Below are positions 46,980 through 55,527 of a DNA stretch of 63,563 nucleotides, in pieces. The translations under genes were made by a program, and so were the position numbers. The DNA lies in the NCBI GenBank assembly GCA_964625775.1, contig CAZVEH010000006.1:1-63563 (forward strand), read 5' to 3'. Under the pieces are notes generated by a model. It made no database searches, was not told where the DNA came from, and worked only from the letters and a program-made list of their open reading frames with translations. Source of the DNA: GCA-2786165 sp964625775. GTDB lineage: Bacteria; Pseudomonadota; Gammaproteobacteria; Legionellales; Legionellaceae. How positions within the stretch are numbered: the stretch's first letter is position 1; the number at the start of each line of letters is the position of its first letter.

Positions 46980-48884
46980 ATGCTGAATGTAAAATCTTTT
47001 TTTAAAAAAAACAAATCGAAACTCCCGGGTATTGCATTTGATATTTTGGCAATGCCCGCAGCTTGGATCATTGTGTATTGGTTCAAATATGCCTCAGACG
47101 GTATTGTATCCCATTTGTTGGACAAAGATGCTTTAACTGCCCTCTCTATTTTGATAGTGGGTCAAATTATTTGCTATTTTAAGTTCAAAGTATATCGTGG
47201 ACTCTGGCATTTCTCTTCCTTAAGTGACGTAATTCGTGTCTTGCAAGCTACGATCATATCTGTGATTTTGGCTGCACCTTTGCTGCATTTTATCTCTATT
47301 TTTGAGGTGGTTCCACGACGAGTCCTGCCGTTATATTGTCTTATTTTAACAGCATTACTGTGTGGCGGCCGTTTGGTTCTGCGCTACTGGACGGACAAAC
47401 GCGGTCATCCTACGATGCACACCGATGAGGTCGTGCAGCGAATATGTATTGTAGGTGCAGGTCAAGCAGGTGCCGGATTGGTACGCGATTTGAAGCGGAC
47501 ACTCACCTATATCCCCGTTGGATTTGTTGATGATGACACCTCCAAACAAGGCCTGGAATTGCACGGTATTCCTGTGCTGGGTTCGATACAAGATTTGCCC
47601 GAATTGGTTTTGAAGCATCAAGTCGATCTGCTTTTTATTGCGATTCCCTCCGCAAACTCAGCAAACATGCGGCGTATCGTTAGTTTTTGCGAGGCCAGCT
47701 CGCAACCTTTTCGCACCTTACCTAGCTTGGATGCCCTAGCCTTAGGCCAGGTCGACGTAAATGCTTTACGCAAAGTCAGTATCGATGATTTGTTAGGTCG
47801 GGATCAAGTGACCTTATCTTGGGATAAAATTGCGGCTAATATTTATGAACGCTGTATTCTGGTCACAGGAGCAGGCGGGTCAATTGGTTCGGAGCTGTGT
47901 CGTCAAATCATGCTACTTCGACCACTAAAGATCATTCTCTTAGACCATAGTGAGTTTAATTTATACCAAGCTGAACAAAATTTAAGTCAAGAATTTCCAA
48001 GCATCACCCTAGAACCAATATTAGCAAACATCACTGATTCCGTGGCCATTCAAGCACTGTTTAAACGCACGCAGCCTTCGATTGTATTTCATGCTGCAGC
48101 CTACAAACACGTGCCTATTCTCGAGCATCAAATTCGATCTGCCATTTGTAATAATATTATCGGCACGCAAATTGTCGCTGAAGCCAGTGTAGCTGCCGGC
48201 GTTGAAAAATTCATTCTGATTTCTAGCGATAAAGCAGTGAATCCCACCAATATCATGGGAACCACCAAGCGCGTTGCAGAAATTTATTGCCAGAATCTCA
48301 ATGCTCGTGTCGAAACTCAGTTTATTACCGTTCGATTCGGCAATGTCTTAGGATCGGTGGGATCAGTCTTACCTCTGTTCCAAAAACAATTGGCCCATGG
48401 CGGCCCCCTCACCGTCACTCATCCCGATATGGAACGGTTTTTTATGACGATTCCAGAAGCGAGCCAGTTGATTTTACAGGCCATGGCCAACGGTTCAGGC
48501 GGAGAAATTTTTGTGTTAGATATGGGTGAACCCATAAAAATCATGTATCTGGCTGAACAAATTATTCGTCTGGCTGGAAAAGTGCCTGGAAAAGACATAC
48601 AAATCAAATTTATTGGCTTAAGACCAGGTGAAAAATTATTTGAAGAATTATTTCATGCCTCAGAACATCTTGTACCCACAGAGCATGAAAAACTATTTCA
48701 AGCAAAATTTCGAGAAATAAATTGGACGGATCTCACGCAAACCATGACATTGATTCATCAAGCCTGCGATCTCAATCAGCAAAAACAATTATTACATTTG
48801 TTGAAAAGTTTGGTTCCGGAATTTCATAATGACTTATTAAATCATTTGTCTGTTGACGCCATAGAAGAGACGGTCATTGTTTGA
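46980..48884 (+). CDS. Membrane-bound UDP-sugar 4,6-dehydratase/epimerase (CapD/WbpM/PglF type)
   Basis: Nucleotide-diphospho-sugar dehydratase for surface glycan sugars. Four N-terminal membrane helices (~15-140) precede a first Rossmann domain (CIVGAGQAGAG) and an extended SDR catalytic domain with VTGAGGSIGSE at 295-305. The catalytic triad is of the S-M-K type, with SSDKAVNPTNIMGTTK giving Met426 and Lys430 in place of Tyr-x-x-x-Lys. Length 634 matches WbpM-like full-size enzymes. It is alone, with no glycosyltransferase neighbours; a decayed fragment resembling it follows at ~49644. Confidence 0.92.
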   Translation: MLNVKSFFKKNKSKLPGIAFDILAMPAAWIIVYWFKYASDGIVSHLLDKDALTALSILIVGQIICYFKFKVYRGLWHFSSLSDVIRVLQATIISVILAAPLLHFISIFEVVPRRVLPLYCLILTALLCGGRLVLRYWTDKRGHPTMHTDEVVQRICIVGAGQAGAGLVRDLKRTLTYIPVGFVDDDTSKQGLELHGIPVLGSIQDLPELVLKHQVDLLFIAIPSANSANMRRIVSFCEASSQPFRTLPSLDALALGQVDVNALRKVSIDDLLGRDQVTLSWDKIAANIYERCILVTGAGGSIGSELCRQIMLLRPLKIILLDHSEFNLYQAEQNLSQEFPSITLEPILANITDSVAIQALFKRTQPSIVFHAAAYKHVPILEHQIRSAICNNIIGTQIVAEASVAAGVEKFILISSDKAVNPTNIMGTTKRVAEIYCQNLNARVETQFITVRFGNVLGSVGSVLPLFQKQLAHGGPLTVTHPDMERFFMTIPEASQLILQAMANGSGGEIFVLDMGEPIKIMYLAEQIIRLAGKVPGKDIQIKFIGLRPGEKLFEELFHASEHLVPTEHEKLFQAKFREINWTDLTQTMTLIHQACDLNQQKQLLHLLKSLVPEFHNDLLNHLSVDAIEETVIV

Positions 48885-49175
48885 TACGGATAATACCCCT
48901 GGGAGAACGAATCACATTTAAGAGTCTTAGCCCTAGTGAATTGTTTTTTAAATGACAGGAAGCGTGAGATCTTTCCAGATGATCAGACCTTTCGGAGCGA
49001 GCATAAGGTGACGACTGATTTAAATCGATCATGATACATTGACTATAATGTATATACCGATTTAGATCTGGATGCAACACCACATGACAGGCGATCAAAT
49101 ACGCAAAGACAGGAAACATACACATTTACAGAGCGGACACCTATCGAGGCAACGCATCTTAGTGAAGAAGCAACA

Positions 49176-49610
49176 TTGATAGAGCAATCAGATGTAACAC
49201 CACTGCAAACAAATACTGATCAAATCCCCACCGTTACACCCATTCTCGATAGAGAAAATATAGACCAATCACAACATAGATACCAAGAACATGTGTTCAC
49301 TTTTTTTCAAATAGTCATCATGACCTCTGCTCCAATCAGTATTTTTTGTTGTATGTGTTGTATGACAAAGTGTTTGCCCAGATGGATTGCTGACACGCCT
49401 TCTATAAATCCAACAATGCATCCAACCTCGGAGGAAACACTAAGATTTACAGAAGCGATAACAAGAAACACGTATACTTACTATCGGTCATTGGAAGAAA
49501 GCTTCACACTATTCCAACACCATAACCTAGAAACACCGCAAAACCAAAATCAATTTAATCCTTATCAACGTGATGAGCACGGGTATATCCCCAATGCACC
49601 TACGTATTGA
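49176..49610 (+). CDS. Hypothetical protein with Cys-clustered membrane segment
   Basis: 144 residues from a TTG; the frame is open upstream to ~49020 with no ATG or GTG, so the start is unknown and the gene may be truncated. It has a Thr/Gln-rich N-terminus, one hydrophobic segment (FFQIVIMTSAPISIF) directly followed by CCMCCMTKC, then a polar Asn/Gln/Tyr-rich tail. No family recognised. A 291-bp gap upstream holds nothing else identifiable. Confidence 0.4.
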   Translation: MIEQSDVTPLQTNTDQIPTVTPILDRENIDQSQHRYQEHVFTFFQIVIMTSAPISIFCCMCCMTKCLPRWIADTPSINPTMHPTSEETLRFTEAITRNTYTYYRSLEESFTLFQHHNLETPQNQNQFNPYQRDEHGYIPNAPTY

Positions 49611-49643
49611 GTCGTATCAATGCCCTGCGCCACCGCTCATGAA

Positions 49644-49790
49644 GGTAATAATATCATCGGCACTCAAATGGTCGCTTAGGCCAGCCTGGCAGGTCAATAT
49701 AAACGACGTAATAAGTTTTCATTATTCCAAAATAATACCCTGGTAGCTGATAACAAAGCAGTCTTTTCATTGAAAGAACACAACCAAGTC
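49644..49790 (+). pseudogene. Decayed fragment resembling the CapD-type dehydratase
   Basis: The frame reads NNIIGTQMVA, a stop, then AS, and further on LVADNKAV, matching NNIIGTQIVAEAS and LISSDKAV of the intact gene at ~48150-48240 but with a longer, unrelated piece in between. It appears to be a relic of a tandem duplicate or second dehydratase gene. The rest of the 49611-50078 gap holds nothing recognisable. Confidence 0.4.
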
Positions 49791-50078
49791 AACACGCCAG
49801 GAGCAGACTTACCAATACCGAGAATGAATTATTTGCACTTGATAAGTTGCTGATATTCGATATAAATGAATTCATTTCATGACACTAGGTTACTATGAGC
49901 TATGGCGCTTTGTTTTACTTTCATACTACTTTTGGTACAATGCGATTTCGATTCAGCTCTTAAAAACACCGGATTAAATACTGGATTTTAAACCCCATTA
50001 TGCAGTATCTCGCAATTTTCTGCGGGGTCCTGTGAATAAAACGAAGACATGATATTGAATAGTTAAGGAAGAAAATTT

Positions 50079-50741
50079 ATGCACCATCACTCTGATAAGT
50101 CCATTCTATTATGGGAACGTGAAGCTTTACTCCCTTATCTATTCGGAAAAATAACGGAATTGTCTAAACAAGAAAGGACCCTCCAAGCCCAGCCGGTTGG
50201 GATGATACGTATCGCGTTGAATGATCAGCCAAATGCGTCCAACGGTTTCTTTCTCCATATTTGGATGCCAAAATTACCAGTGGCTACTGGAGGGCCTTTC
50301 GCGCATACCCATGTCTTTGATCTTACGAGTAGGATCTTAAAAGGAAAAATAAAAAATATTGTTTACTTACCACGAAGTAATCCTAATGGTTCTCATAAGT
50401 TGACTCAAGCGACCTGCGAACAAGACTATTGTGCTTTCATGCAAGACAAGATTCTTGGTAGGGTGGATATGGATATTGTTGAAGAGCAAACAATATGCGA
50501 AGGGGAAATCTATAGTGTTCCAAAAAATATCTTTCACGAAACAGTGATAGAAGATAATGAAATGGTCGTCACACTCATGGAAAAATCAAATGTGGACAAT
50601 AGATCTCCAATCATAGCCGTTCCATATCAAGTGCCTATCTCATCTCAACTATTCGATAGAAATCAGCTCAACCAAAAAATTTTTTGGAAGCAAATTTTAG
50701 CGTTATTTGAGGATATAAAATTGGAAGCTCTATCGCCGTAA
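50079..50741 (+). CDS. Cupin-like protein of unknown function
   Basis: 220 residues with a cupin-type pattern: an HTHVF motif near residue 75 as first metal-binding block, a strand-rich core, and a VPKNIFHETV block near 150 as second. The layout recalls cysteine-dioxygenase-like or other small-molecule cupins, but no specific family is recognised. The ATG has an AAGGAAG 9 bp upstream. It lies 59 bp before the LuxR-type regulator and may be cotranscribed with it. Confidence 0.6.
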   Translation: MHHHSDKSILLWEREALLPYLFGKITELSKQERTLQAQPVGMIRIALNDQPNASNGFFLHIWMPKLPVATGGPFAHTHVFDLTSRILKGKIKNIVYLPRSNPNGSHKLTQATCEQDYCAFMQDKILGRVDMDIVEEQTICEGEIYSVPKNIFHETVIEDNEMVVTLMEKSNVDNRSPIIAVPYQVPISSQLFDRNQLNQKIFWKQILALFEDIKLEALSP

Positions 50742-50800
50742 TGTCCTTGAAGATGATAGAAAATCTCATAAGAGCATTTTTAAAATGACAAGGATTTAAC

Positions 50801-51697
50801 TTGGTTATGGATAAATTGATTAGCGATCTAAGTTGTCGTCCCATTGTAGACCATAAAGAAAAAAATCTAGCTCCCCCCGCTGGACACATCTTATACTCGT
50901 CTGCGAGAGATATTCGAGATATAGCACAGCCATTGGATCAATATTTATGTATTAAAGAGTTTACGTATGAGCGAATTTACCACGACAACCAAAAAATAAA
51001 ACTAACGAACCAACCTGGGTGGCTTGCTTACTATTATCAAAATAATTTTCACTTGTTAGGTGAACAAGAAACAATTTTTAGTTTGCCTCCCGGTGTGACT
51101 TTAACTTCAGCCATAGCCAATCAAGCTAAACACAGTGAGACATTTGAGTCTTGTAAAAAATTTTTTGATATTGGTGACGGAATTCTTTTAATAGAAGACT
51201 GTGATAAGTTTAGAGAATTATTTTGGTTTACTTCTGACGGAAGTAATAAATATCTACTTGATTATCATCAGAATATACAGCTATTAAAAATATTTGCTCA
51301 GTCTTTTAAAGAAAAGGCCCGAAAAATCATAAAAGATGCTGAGCATCAAAAAATAATACTGCCCCCAAAACCAGATATCGCCACAATTTCTTGTTATGGT
51401 GATGAGATCGCTGCTTGTAATGAAATTGATTTCTTAAAATCAATTAGCACTAACAAATATAGGTTTTACTTCGAAAAACAAGAAGTTGTTTTAACTAAAA
51501 AAGAATTACAATGTGCCATTGGTCTGATCTCTGGAAAATCCGCAAAAGAAATCTCGAATGAGCTATGTCGCTCCGTTCGCACTATCGAATCTCACATTGA
51601 CAACATTAAGTCAAAACTGAATTGCACATCACGATCTGTACTTATTAATAAATTATTTAACATAGGAGTGGATCTTTATTCGAACAGAATCATGTGA
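50801..51697 (+). CDS. LuxR-type transcriptional regulator
   Basis: 298 residues. The C-terminal ~60 residues form a LuxR/FixJ helix-turn-helix (LTKKELQCAIGLISGKSAKEI, then SVRTIESHIDNIKSKL). The ~200-residue N-terminal domain has no receiver or recognisable autoinducer-binding consensus; it resembles the orphan LuxR-type regulators of Legionella by size only. The start is TTG (50801, AAGGA upstream) or the ATG two codons later. It is the nearest regulator to the cycloserine-type cluster and a candidate controller, by proximity only. Confidence 0.8.
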   Translation: MVMDKLISDLSCRPIVDHKEKNLAPPAGHILYSSARDIRDIAQPLDQYLCIKEFTYERIYHDNQKIKLTNQPGWLAYYYQNNFHLLGEQETIFSLPPGVTLTSAIANQAKHSETFESCKKFFDIGDGILLIEDCDKFRELFWFTSDGSNKYLLDYHQNIQLLKIFAQSFKEKARKIIKDAEHQKIILPPKPDIATISCYGDEIAACNEIDFLKSISTNKYRFYFEKQEVVLTKKELQCAIGLISGKSAKEISNELCRSVRTIESHIDNIKSKLNCTSRSVLINKLFNIGVDLYSNRIM

Positions 51698-51750
51698 GCC
51701 TTGGTGGCCAATTGTACTCTTCTGGATAAAACGGTGAGAAAGGAGATCCA

Positions 51751-52356
51751 ATGAAAGAAATTCGCAAGGATATGCAAGTAAATGGCTATGCGTCTAAAAA
51801 TGATTTTCGGGATCTGATTTTGAATGACACACAATCGCCATTGGATATACGTCGTACTGTCTTGAAAACAGCATGCATTGATACTATTTTGGGCGCTATG
51901 ATTGCTATAGCAGATGAGGAATCTCTATATTTGCTAGAATTTGTGGCAAGACATGGTCTTGAACGGGAAATAGATCGGCTTCGCGCTCGTGGATTCGCGA
52001 TCATAGCTGGCACAACAGCGCCGCTGCAATTGATTGAGGCTGAGTTGACTTCTTATTTTAGTAGGCAATTGAAGCAGTTTGAAACCCCTTACCATTTATG
52101 GGGTAGTTTATTTCAACAACAAGTTTGGAAAGCTTTGTGCGATATACCTTTTGGTGAAACGCGAACTTATGCTCAGCAAGCATTATCAATGGGAAAACCA
52201 AAAGCTTATCGTGCAGTTGCAAATGCTAATAGCGCAAATCACTTGGCTATTATTGTGCCATGTCACCGTATCATTCGTTGTGATGGACAACTGGGGGGTT
52301 ATAATGGTGGCATAGCCATTAAACAATGGTTACTGAAGCATGAAACCGCATTATGA
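51751..52356 (+). CDS. Methylated-DNA-protein cysteine methyltransferase (Ada C-terminal type)
   Basis: Suicide repair protein that takes alkyl groups from O6-alkylguanine. The acceptor Cys lies in IVPCHRIIR, followed by GGYNGG and a WLLKHE tail. Residues ~8-35 (VNGYASKNDFRDLI...) look like the last helix of the AraC domain in Ada/AraC-Ogt fusions, so this is probably a fusion that lost its AraC part. It has a strong AAAGGAGA 8 bp before the ATG and is now an independent gene. Confidence 0.88.
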   Translation: MKEIRKDMQVNGYASKNDFRDLILNDTQSPLDIRRTVLKTACIDTILGAMIAIADEESLYLLEFVARHGLEREIDRLRARGFAIIAGTTAPLQLIEAELTSYFSRQLKQFETPYHLWGSLFQQQVWKALCDIPFGETRTYAQQALSMGKPKAYRAVANANSANHLAIIVPCHRIIRCDGQLGGYNGGIAIKQWLLKHETAL

Positions 52357-52416
52357 ATCAAAATGATGGTAATATTAGTTTGCTTAAGGTATTTCACGTG
52401 TCGATTTAACCTCATT

Positions 52417-53268
52417 TTAAAAGATTTGCTTATCATAAACATTGTGATTGGTTTTGAATAAAGTAACGGCTTTTTTAAAAAGTAATGCATTGGGACTTTT
52501 GGCCAAAATACAATACTCATGATTTTGGCATAGCTCATCAACATCCATCTCTCTATGATAAAAAAAGCCAATTTTTTCAATCTTCAAAAATAAGGCCTGA
52601 CGTTGATTTTTAGGCAGTAGATAAAGGTTAAACACCATGACCCCATTGTCACTGAGCATATTAAATAGCTGAGATAGTTGTTGGGTCGTTACATTGAAAT
52701 GAAATACAAATATACTCACTATAAAGTCAATCGTTCCGTTATTGATTGGAATATTTTCTTTATCCATAATAAAAAACCGACCTGTTAGATCCGTTTTTTT
52801 ATTTTTTGCAACCACTTTATGATTGATGTCAGTGCCTACATAGCTGGTATTAACCTTCAGCAATCCATGTATAGTTTGATACCCACAACCATATTCAAGC
52901 AAGGTCATGTTGTTGTTCGCACAGAGTTGATTAATCAGTGTTGCAATATGCTGTTTAACCTTTCTGTTAATCAACATGTCTTTGTGCGTTTCAAAATAGA
53001 TATTTCTAATGTCATTGACCGCAATACATTGTTCGTTAGTAAGTTCATGAGTTTCACAAGGCATATAAATAAAATCTAAAAATCTGGTATAAACTTTGCC
53101 ATCTATGGTAAGTGATTTTGGAGAACAGCGAGCGGGGGTATAGGTAGTGCAATAATATATACCGTGTTCATACTCCTTATAAATAGCTTGGTTAAAAGTC
53201 AGTTCTTTCAGATTGTTACGAGCTTTCTTTTTCGATACATCAGTCATTGAAACTTCTGTTGTGCACAT
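52417..53268 (-). CDS. SAM-dependent class I methyltransferase
   Basis: 283 residues. Motif I is LLEYGCGYQTIHGLL (E/D-x-G-x-G-type), the acidic ribose-binding residue falls in GTDINHK, and motif IV/post region is IDFIVSIFVFHF. The N-terminus is basic and includes a conserved-looking CETHELT stretch. The substrate is unknown. It is divergent from the cycloserine-type operon across 251 AT-rich bp, in which no convincing promoter was found. It could be a tailoring, resistance or unrelated gene. Confidence 0.75.
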   Translation of the reverse strand: MCTTEVSMTDVSKKKARNNLKELTFNQAIYKEYEHGIYYCTTYTPARCSPKSLTIDGKVYTRFLDFIYMPCETHELTNEQCIAVNDIRNIYFETHKDMLINRKVKQHIATLINQLCANNNMTLLEYGCGYQTIHGLLKVNTSYVGTDINHKVVAKNKKTDLTGRFFIMDKENIPINNGTIDFIVSIFVFHFNVTTQQLSQLFNMLSDNGVMVFNLYLLPKNQRQALFLKIEKIGFFYHREMDVDELCQNHEYCILAKSPNALLFKKAVTLFKTNHNVYDKQIF

Positions 53269-53519
53269 GTTTCACTCGTTTAAAAAATAAACTTCGGATA
53301 GTGTAAACAATAACAATTTTAAATGCAAAATCCCGGTACCAAGCATCTGCCATCTCAATTCTCTTGTTATAAAACCATTATTTTAACTCATTGGATTTTT
53401 AGAGAGTAAAAAATAATTAGGTATTTTATACGGTGTTTTTGACCATTTTTTCTGAATATTATTCGACTTCGAAGAGATAGAAAAGAAAAAATTCATTGCG
53501 TTAACACTGGGGGATAACC

Positions 53520-54722
53520 ATGTCAGGTCTTAGCATGAATGATTTAATCAATAAGAAGTCAAATTTCCTGTATTCAACTCTTATTGCTGTATCTTTATTT
53601 ACAACAACATTTGCTGTCAATCTTCAAACGCCTCTCTATGCCATATACGCTTCAAGAAGCCATATGGGTATATCCGCTGTCACCATTGCTTTTGCTGCTT
53701 ATGTCGCAGGATTGATCCCAACATTACTCTTGCTAGGCGGATTATCGGACCTTATTGGCCGCCGCTTACCTATTGCGCTAGCCTTATTATTAGGAACAGC
53801 CGCAACCATCCTGGTGATAGCAAAACCCAATTGGGAAAGTCTTGTTACCGCGCGAGTCTTGCTTGGCATTGGCACTGCACTGGCCACTACATCAGGATCA
53901 GCCTATATGATTGAGATGATGGGGATTGGTAATGCTCGACGCGCCACTCTGTTAGTCACCTCTGCCACCTCGCTCGGTTTTGGCGGAGGAGCTTTGGCCA
54001 CAAGCATAAGTCTAGGCCTGCAAGGCCCAACATTCATGCCAGCCAGTTTCATTGCAGTGCTTATCATGGCCCCACTCCTTACATTTGTCGTGCTCATGCT
54101 CCCACGTATCGATACACCGCAACGTGTTTCATTATTTCGATTTCCAGTATTCCCAAAAGAGACATGGGTATTCGGTATCGCCATGGCCTTAGCATGGTCA
54201 ACAACTGGAATGACAATCGCTATCGTACCGCTGGCCCTTCAAGCTCAATCCCTGGGTCATTGGACAGGATTTATCGTTTTTTTGGCCATCTTCATTGGGT
54301 TTCTATGCCAACCTATAGCACGGCGTATGAACAATTCTCACGCGCTTGCTTTAGGATTTTTTCTTACCCCATTTGGCTTTATTGTTTTACTACATGGTAT
54401 CTGGGTCGCTTCAATTGGTCTTGTTCTACTAGGAACTTGCATCACCAGCGCATCGAGTTACGGCTTTACCTATCTTGCTTCTTTGAACGAGTTTTCCACC
54501 AAAGGCCAAGATAATTGTGCAAGAGCAACAGCTGGACTCTTTGTTTACGCCTATGTTGGATTCTCACTTCCAGTTATCACGAGCGGTTCTTTGGCAGAGC
54601 GCTTCGGATTGTTACCAGCAATGATGCTATTTGCAATGATTCAGATCAGCATCATTTTGGTTTCTATCGCGCAGTGGAAAAAGTCTAGAACCAATATTTC
54701 CAATACATCATTTCCACTGTAA
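53520..54722 (+). CDS. MFS transporter, probable exporter of the D-cycloserine-type product
   Basis: Twelve-helix major facilitator of 400 residues, with the loop 2-3 signature GGLSDLIGRRLPIAL and drug-efflux-like helix 5 (SLGFGGGALATS). It opens the plus-strand operon, 16 bp before dcsA. In the Streptomyces cluster the membrane protein DcsJ is a self-resistance determinant; this gene would be the functional counterpart, and is the only visible immunity gene. Whether it is homologous to DcsJ cannot be judged here. The ATG at 53520 follows GGGGGA. Confidence 0.88.
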   Translation: MSGLSMNDLINKKSNFLYSTLIAVSLFTTTFAVNLQTPLYAIYASRSHMGISAVTIAFAAYVAGLIPTLLLLGGLSDLIGRRLPIALALLLGTAATILVIAKPNWESLVTARVLLGIGTALATTSGSAYMIEMMGIGNARRATLLVTSATSLGFGGGALATSISLGLQGPTFMPASFIAVLIMAPLLTFVVLMLPRIDTPQRVSLFRFPVFPKETWVFGIAMALAWSTTGMTIAIVPLALQAQSLGHWTGFIVFLAIFIGFLCQPIARRMNNSHALALGFFLTPFGFIVLLHGIWVASIGLVLLGTCITSASSYGFTYLASLNEFSTKGQDNCARATAGLFVYAYVGFSLPVITSGSLAERFGLLPAMMLFAMIQISIILVSIAQWKKSRTNISNTSFPL

Positions 54723-54738
54723 ATCTGGAGGATTTAAC

Positions 54739-55482
54739 ATGAAACTTATCTCTCAAACACAAGTCTGTGAACAAGGTAACGTCTGGCACCATGATGTGTA
54801 TAAAGACATTGCCGCTCGACTTACTGGAGACACTGGTTTCCCGTGCATATTTTCCAGAAATGCTTTTCGGAAACAACTATTGAAATTCATTTTTGTAGAA
54901 ACAATTGATCCCGAAGGCATCCAATATTTATCAGAAGGTCTTGAGGAATATATCGAGCTTTCCAGAAAATGGGAAGGGACGCTCGATACAGCGCATCCAC
55001 TCATAGTGGCTTTCTCTTTGAAAGCCATTCATGCGCAATCTGTCGATGGTTATCAAGCCTTAGGGTGGGAAGTTCTGCAGAAATTACATGAAATTGATCC
55101 TAAACCCTGGCCAGAAGAAGTGGCCCAAGATCCTGAATCAGAATCCTGGGCATTCTGTTTTAACGGCATGCCACTCTTCTGCAATATGAGCAATCCTGCG
55201 CATCGAGTCCGAAAAAGCCGCAATCTCGGGCAACATTTTACCATCGTCATCAACCCAAGAGAACGCTTTGATATTTTTGCCGGCGACCACCAAGGTGGTC
55301 GTAATGTAAGAGCCAATATTCGCAAACGTATCGCTTCCTATGATGGGATCAAACATGCTTTACAACTTGGCTCTTATGGGATGGGTGGAAACGAATGGTG
55401 GCAATACGGACTTATTGAGACCAACACAGAAAGAAAAGATAAATGTCCATTCAAATTTATGAAATCTTTGCTGTCACCATAA
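54739..55482 (+). CDS. dcsA: DcsA-like heme-dependent arginine N-hydroxylase (YqcI/YcgG family)
   Basis: Predicted to hydroxylate L-arginine to N-omega-hydroxy-L-arginine, the first committed step toward hydroxyurea. The 247-residue protein matches the YqcI/YcgG (GntA) family: FPCIFSRNAF near the start, a QKLHEIDPKPWPEE block, WAFCFNGMPLFCN, HRVRKSRNLG, NPRERFDIFAG, and a C-terminal EWWQYGL...CPF. DcsA of Streptomyces lavendulae and GntA are heme enzymes of this family. It has a GGAGG 8 bp before the ATG and is followed by dcsB. Confidence 0.88.
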   Translation: MKLISQTQVCEQGNVWHHDVYKDIAARLTGDTGFPCIFSRNAFRKQLLKFIFVETIDPEGIQYLSEGLEEYIELSRKWEGTLDTAHPLIVAFSLKAIHAQSVDGYQALGWEVLQKLHEIDPKPWPEEVAQDPESESWAFCFNGMPLFCNMSNPAHRVRKSRNLGQHFTIVINPRERFDIFAGDHQGGRNVRANIRKRIASYDGIKHALQLGSYGMGGNEWWQYGLIETNTERKDKCPFKFMKSLLSP

Positions 55483-55527
55483 GGCATTGGCTAGGGTAGG
55501 TTGACTTAATTTCTAGGAGTTTAATTG

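Noticed and set aside
53391..53419. Promoter TTGGAT-17 bp-TAATTA before the cycloserine-type operon
   Set aside because: Spacing is right but the -10 box matches the consensus at only two positions; the 53269-53519 gap is AT-rich enough to give this by chance.
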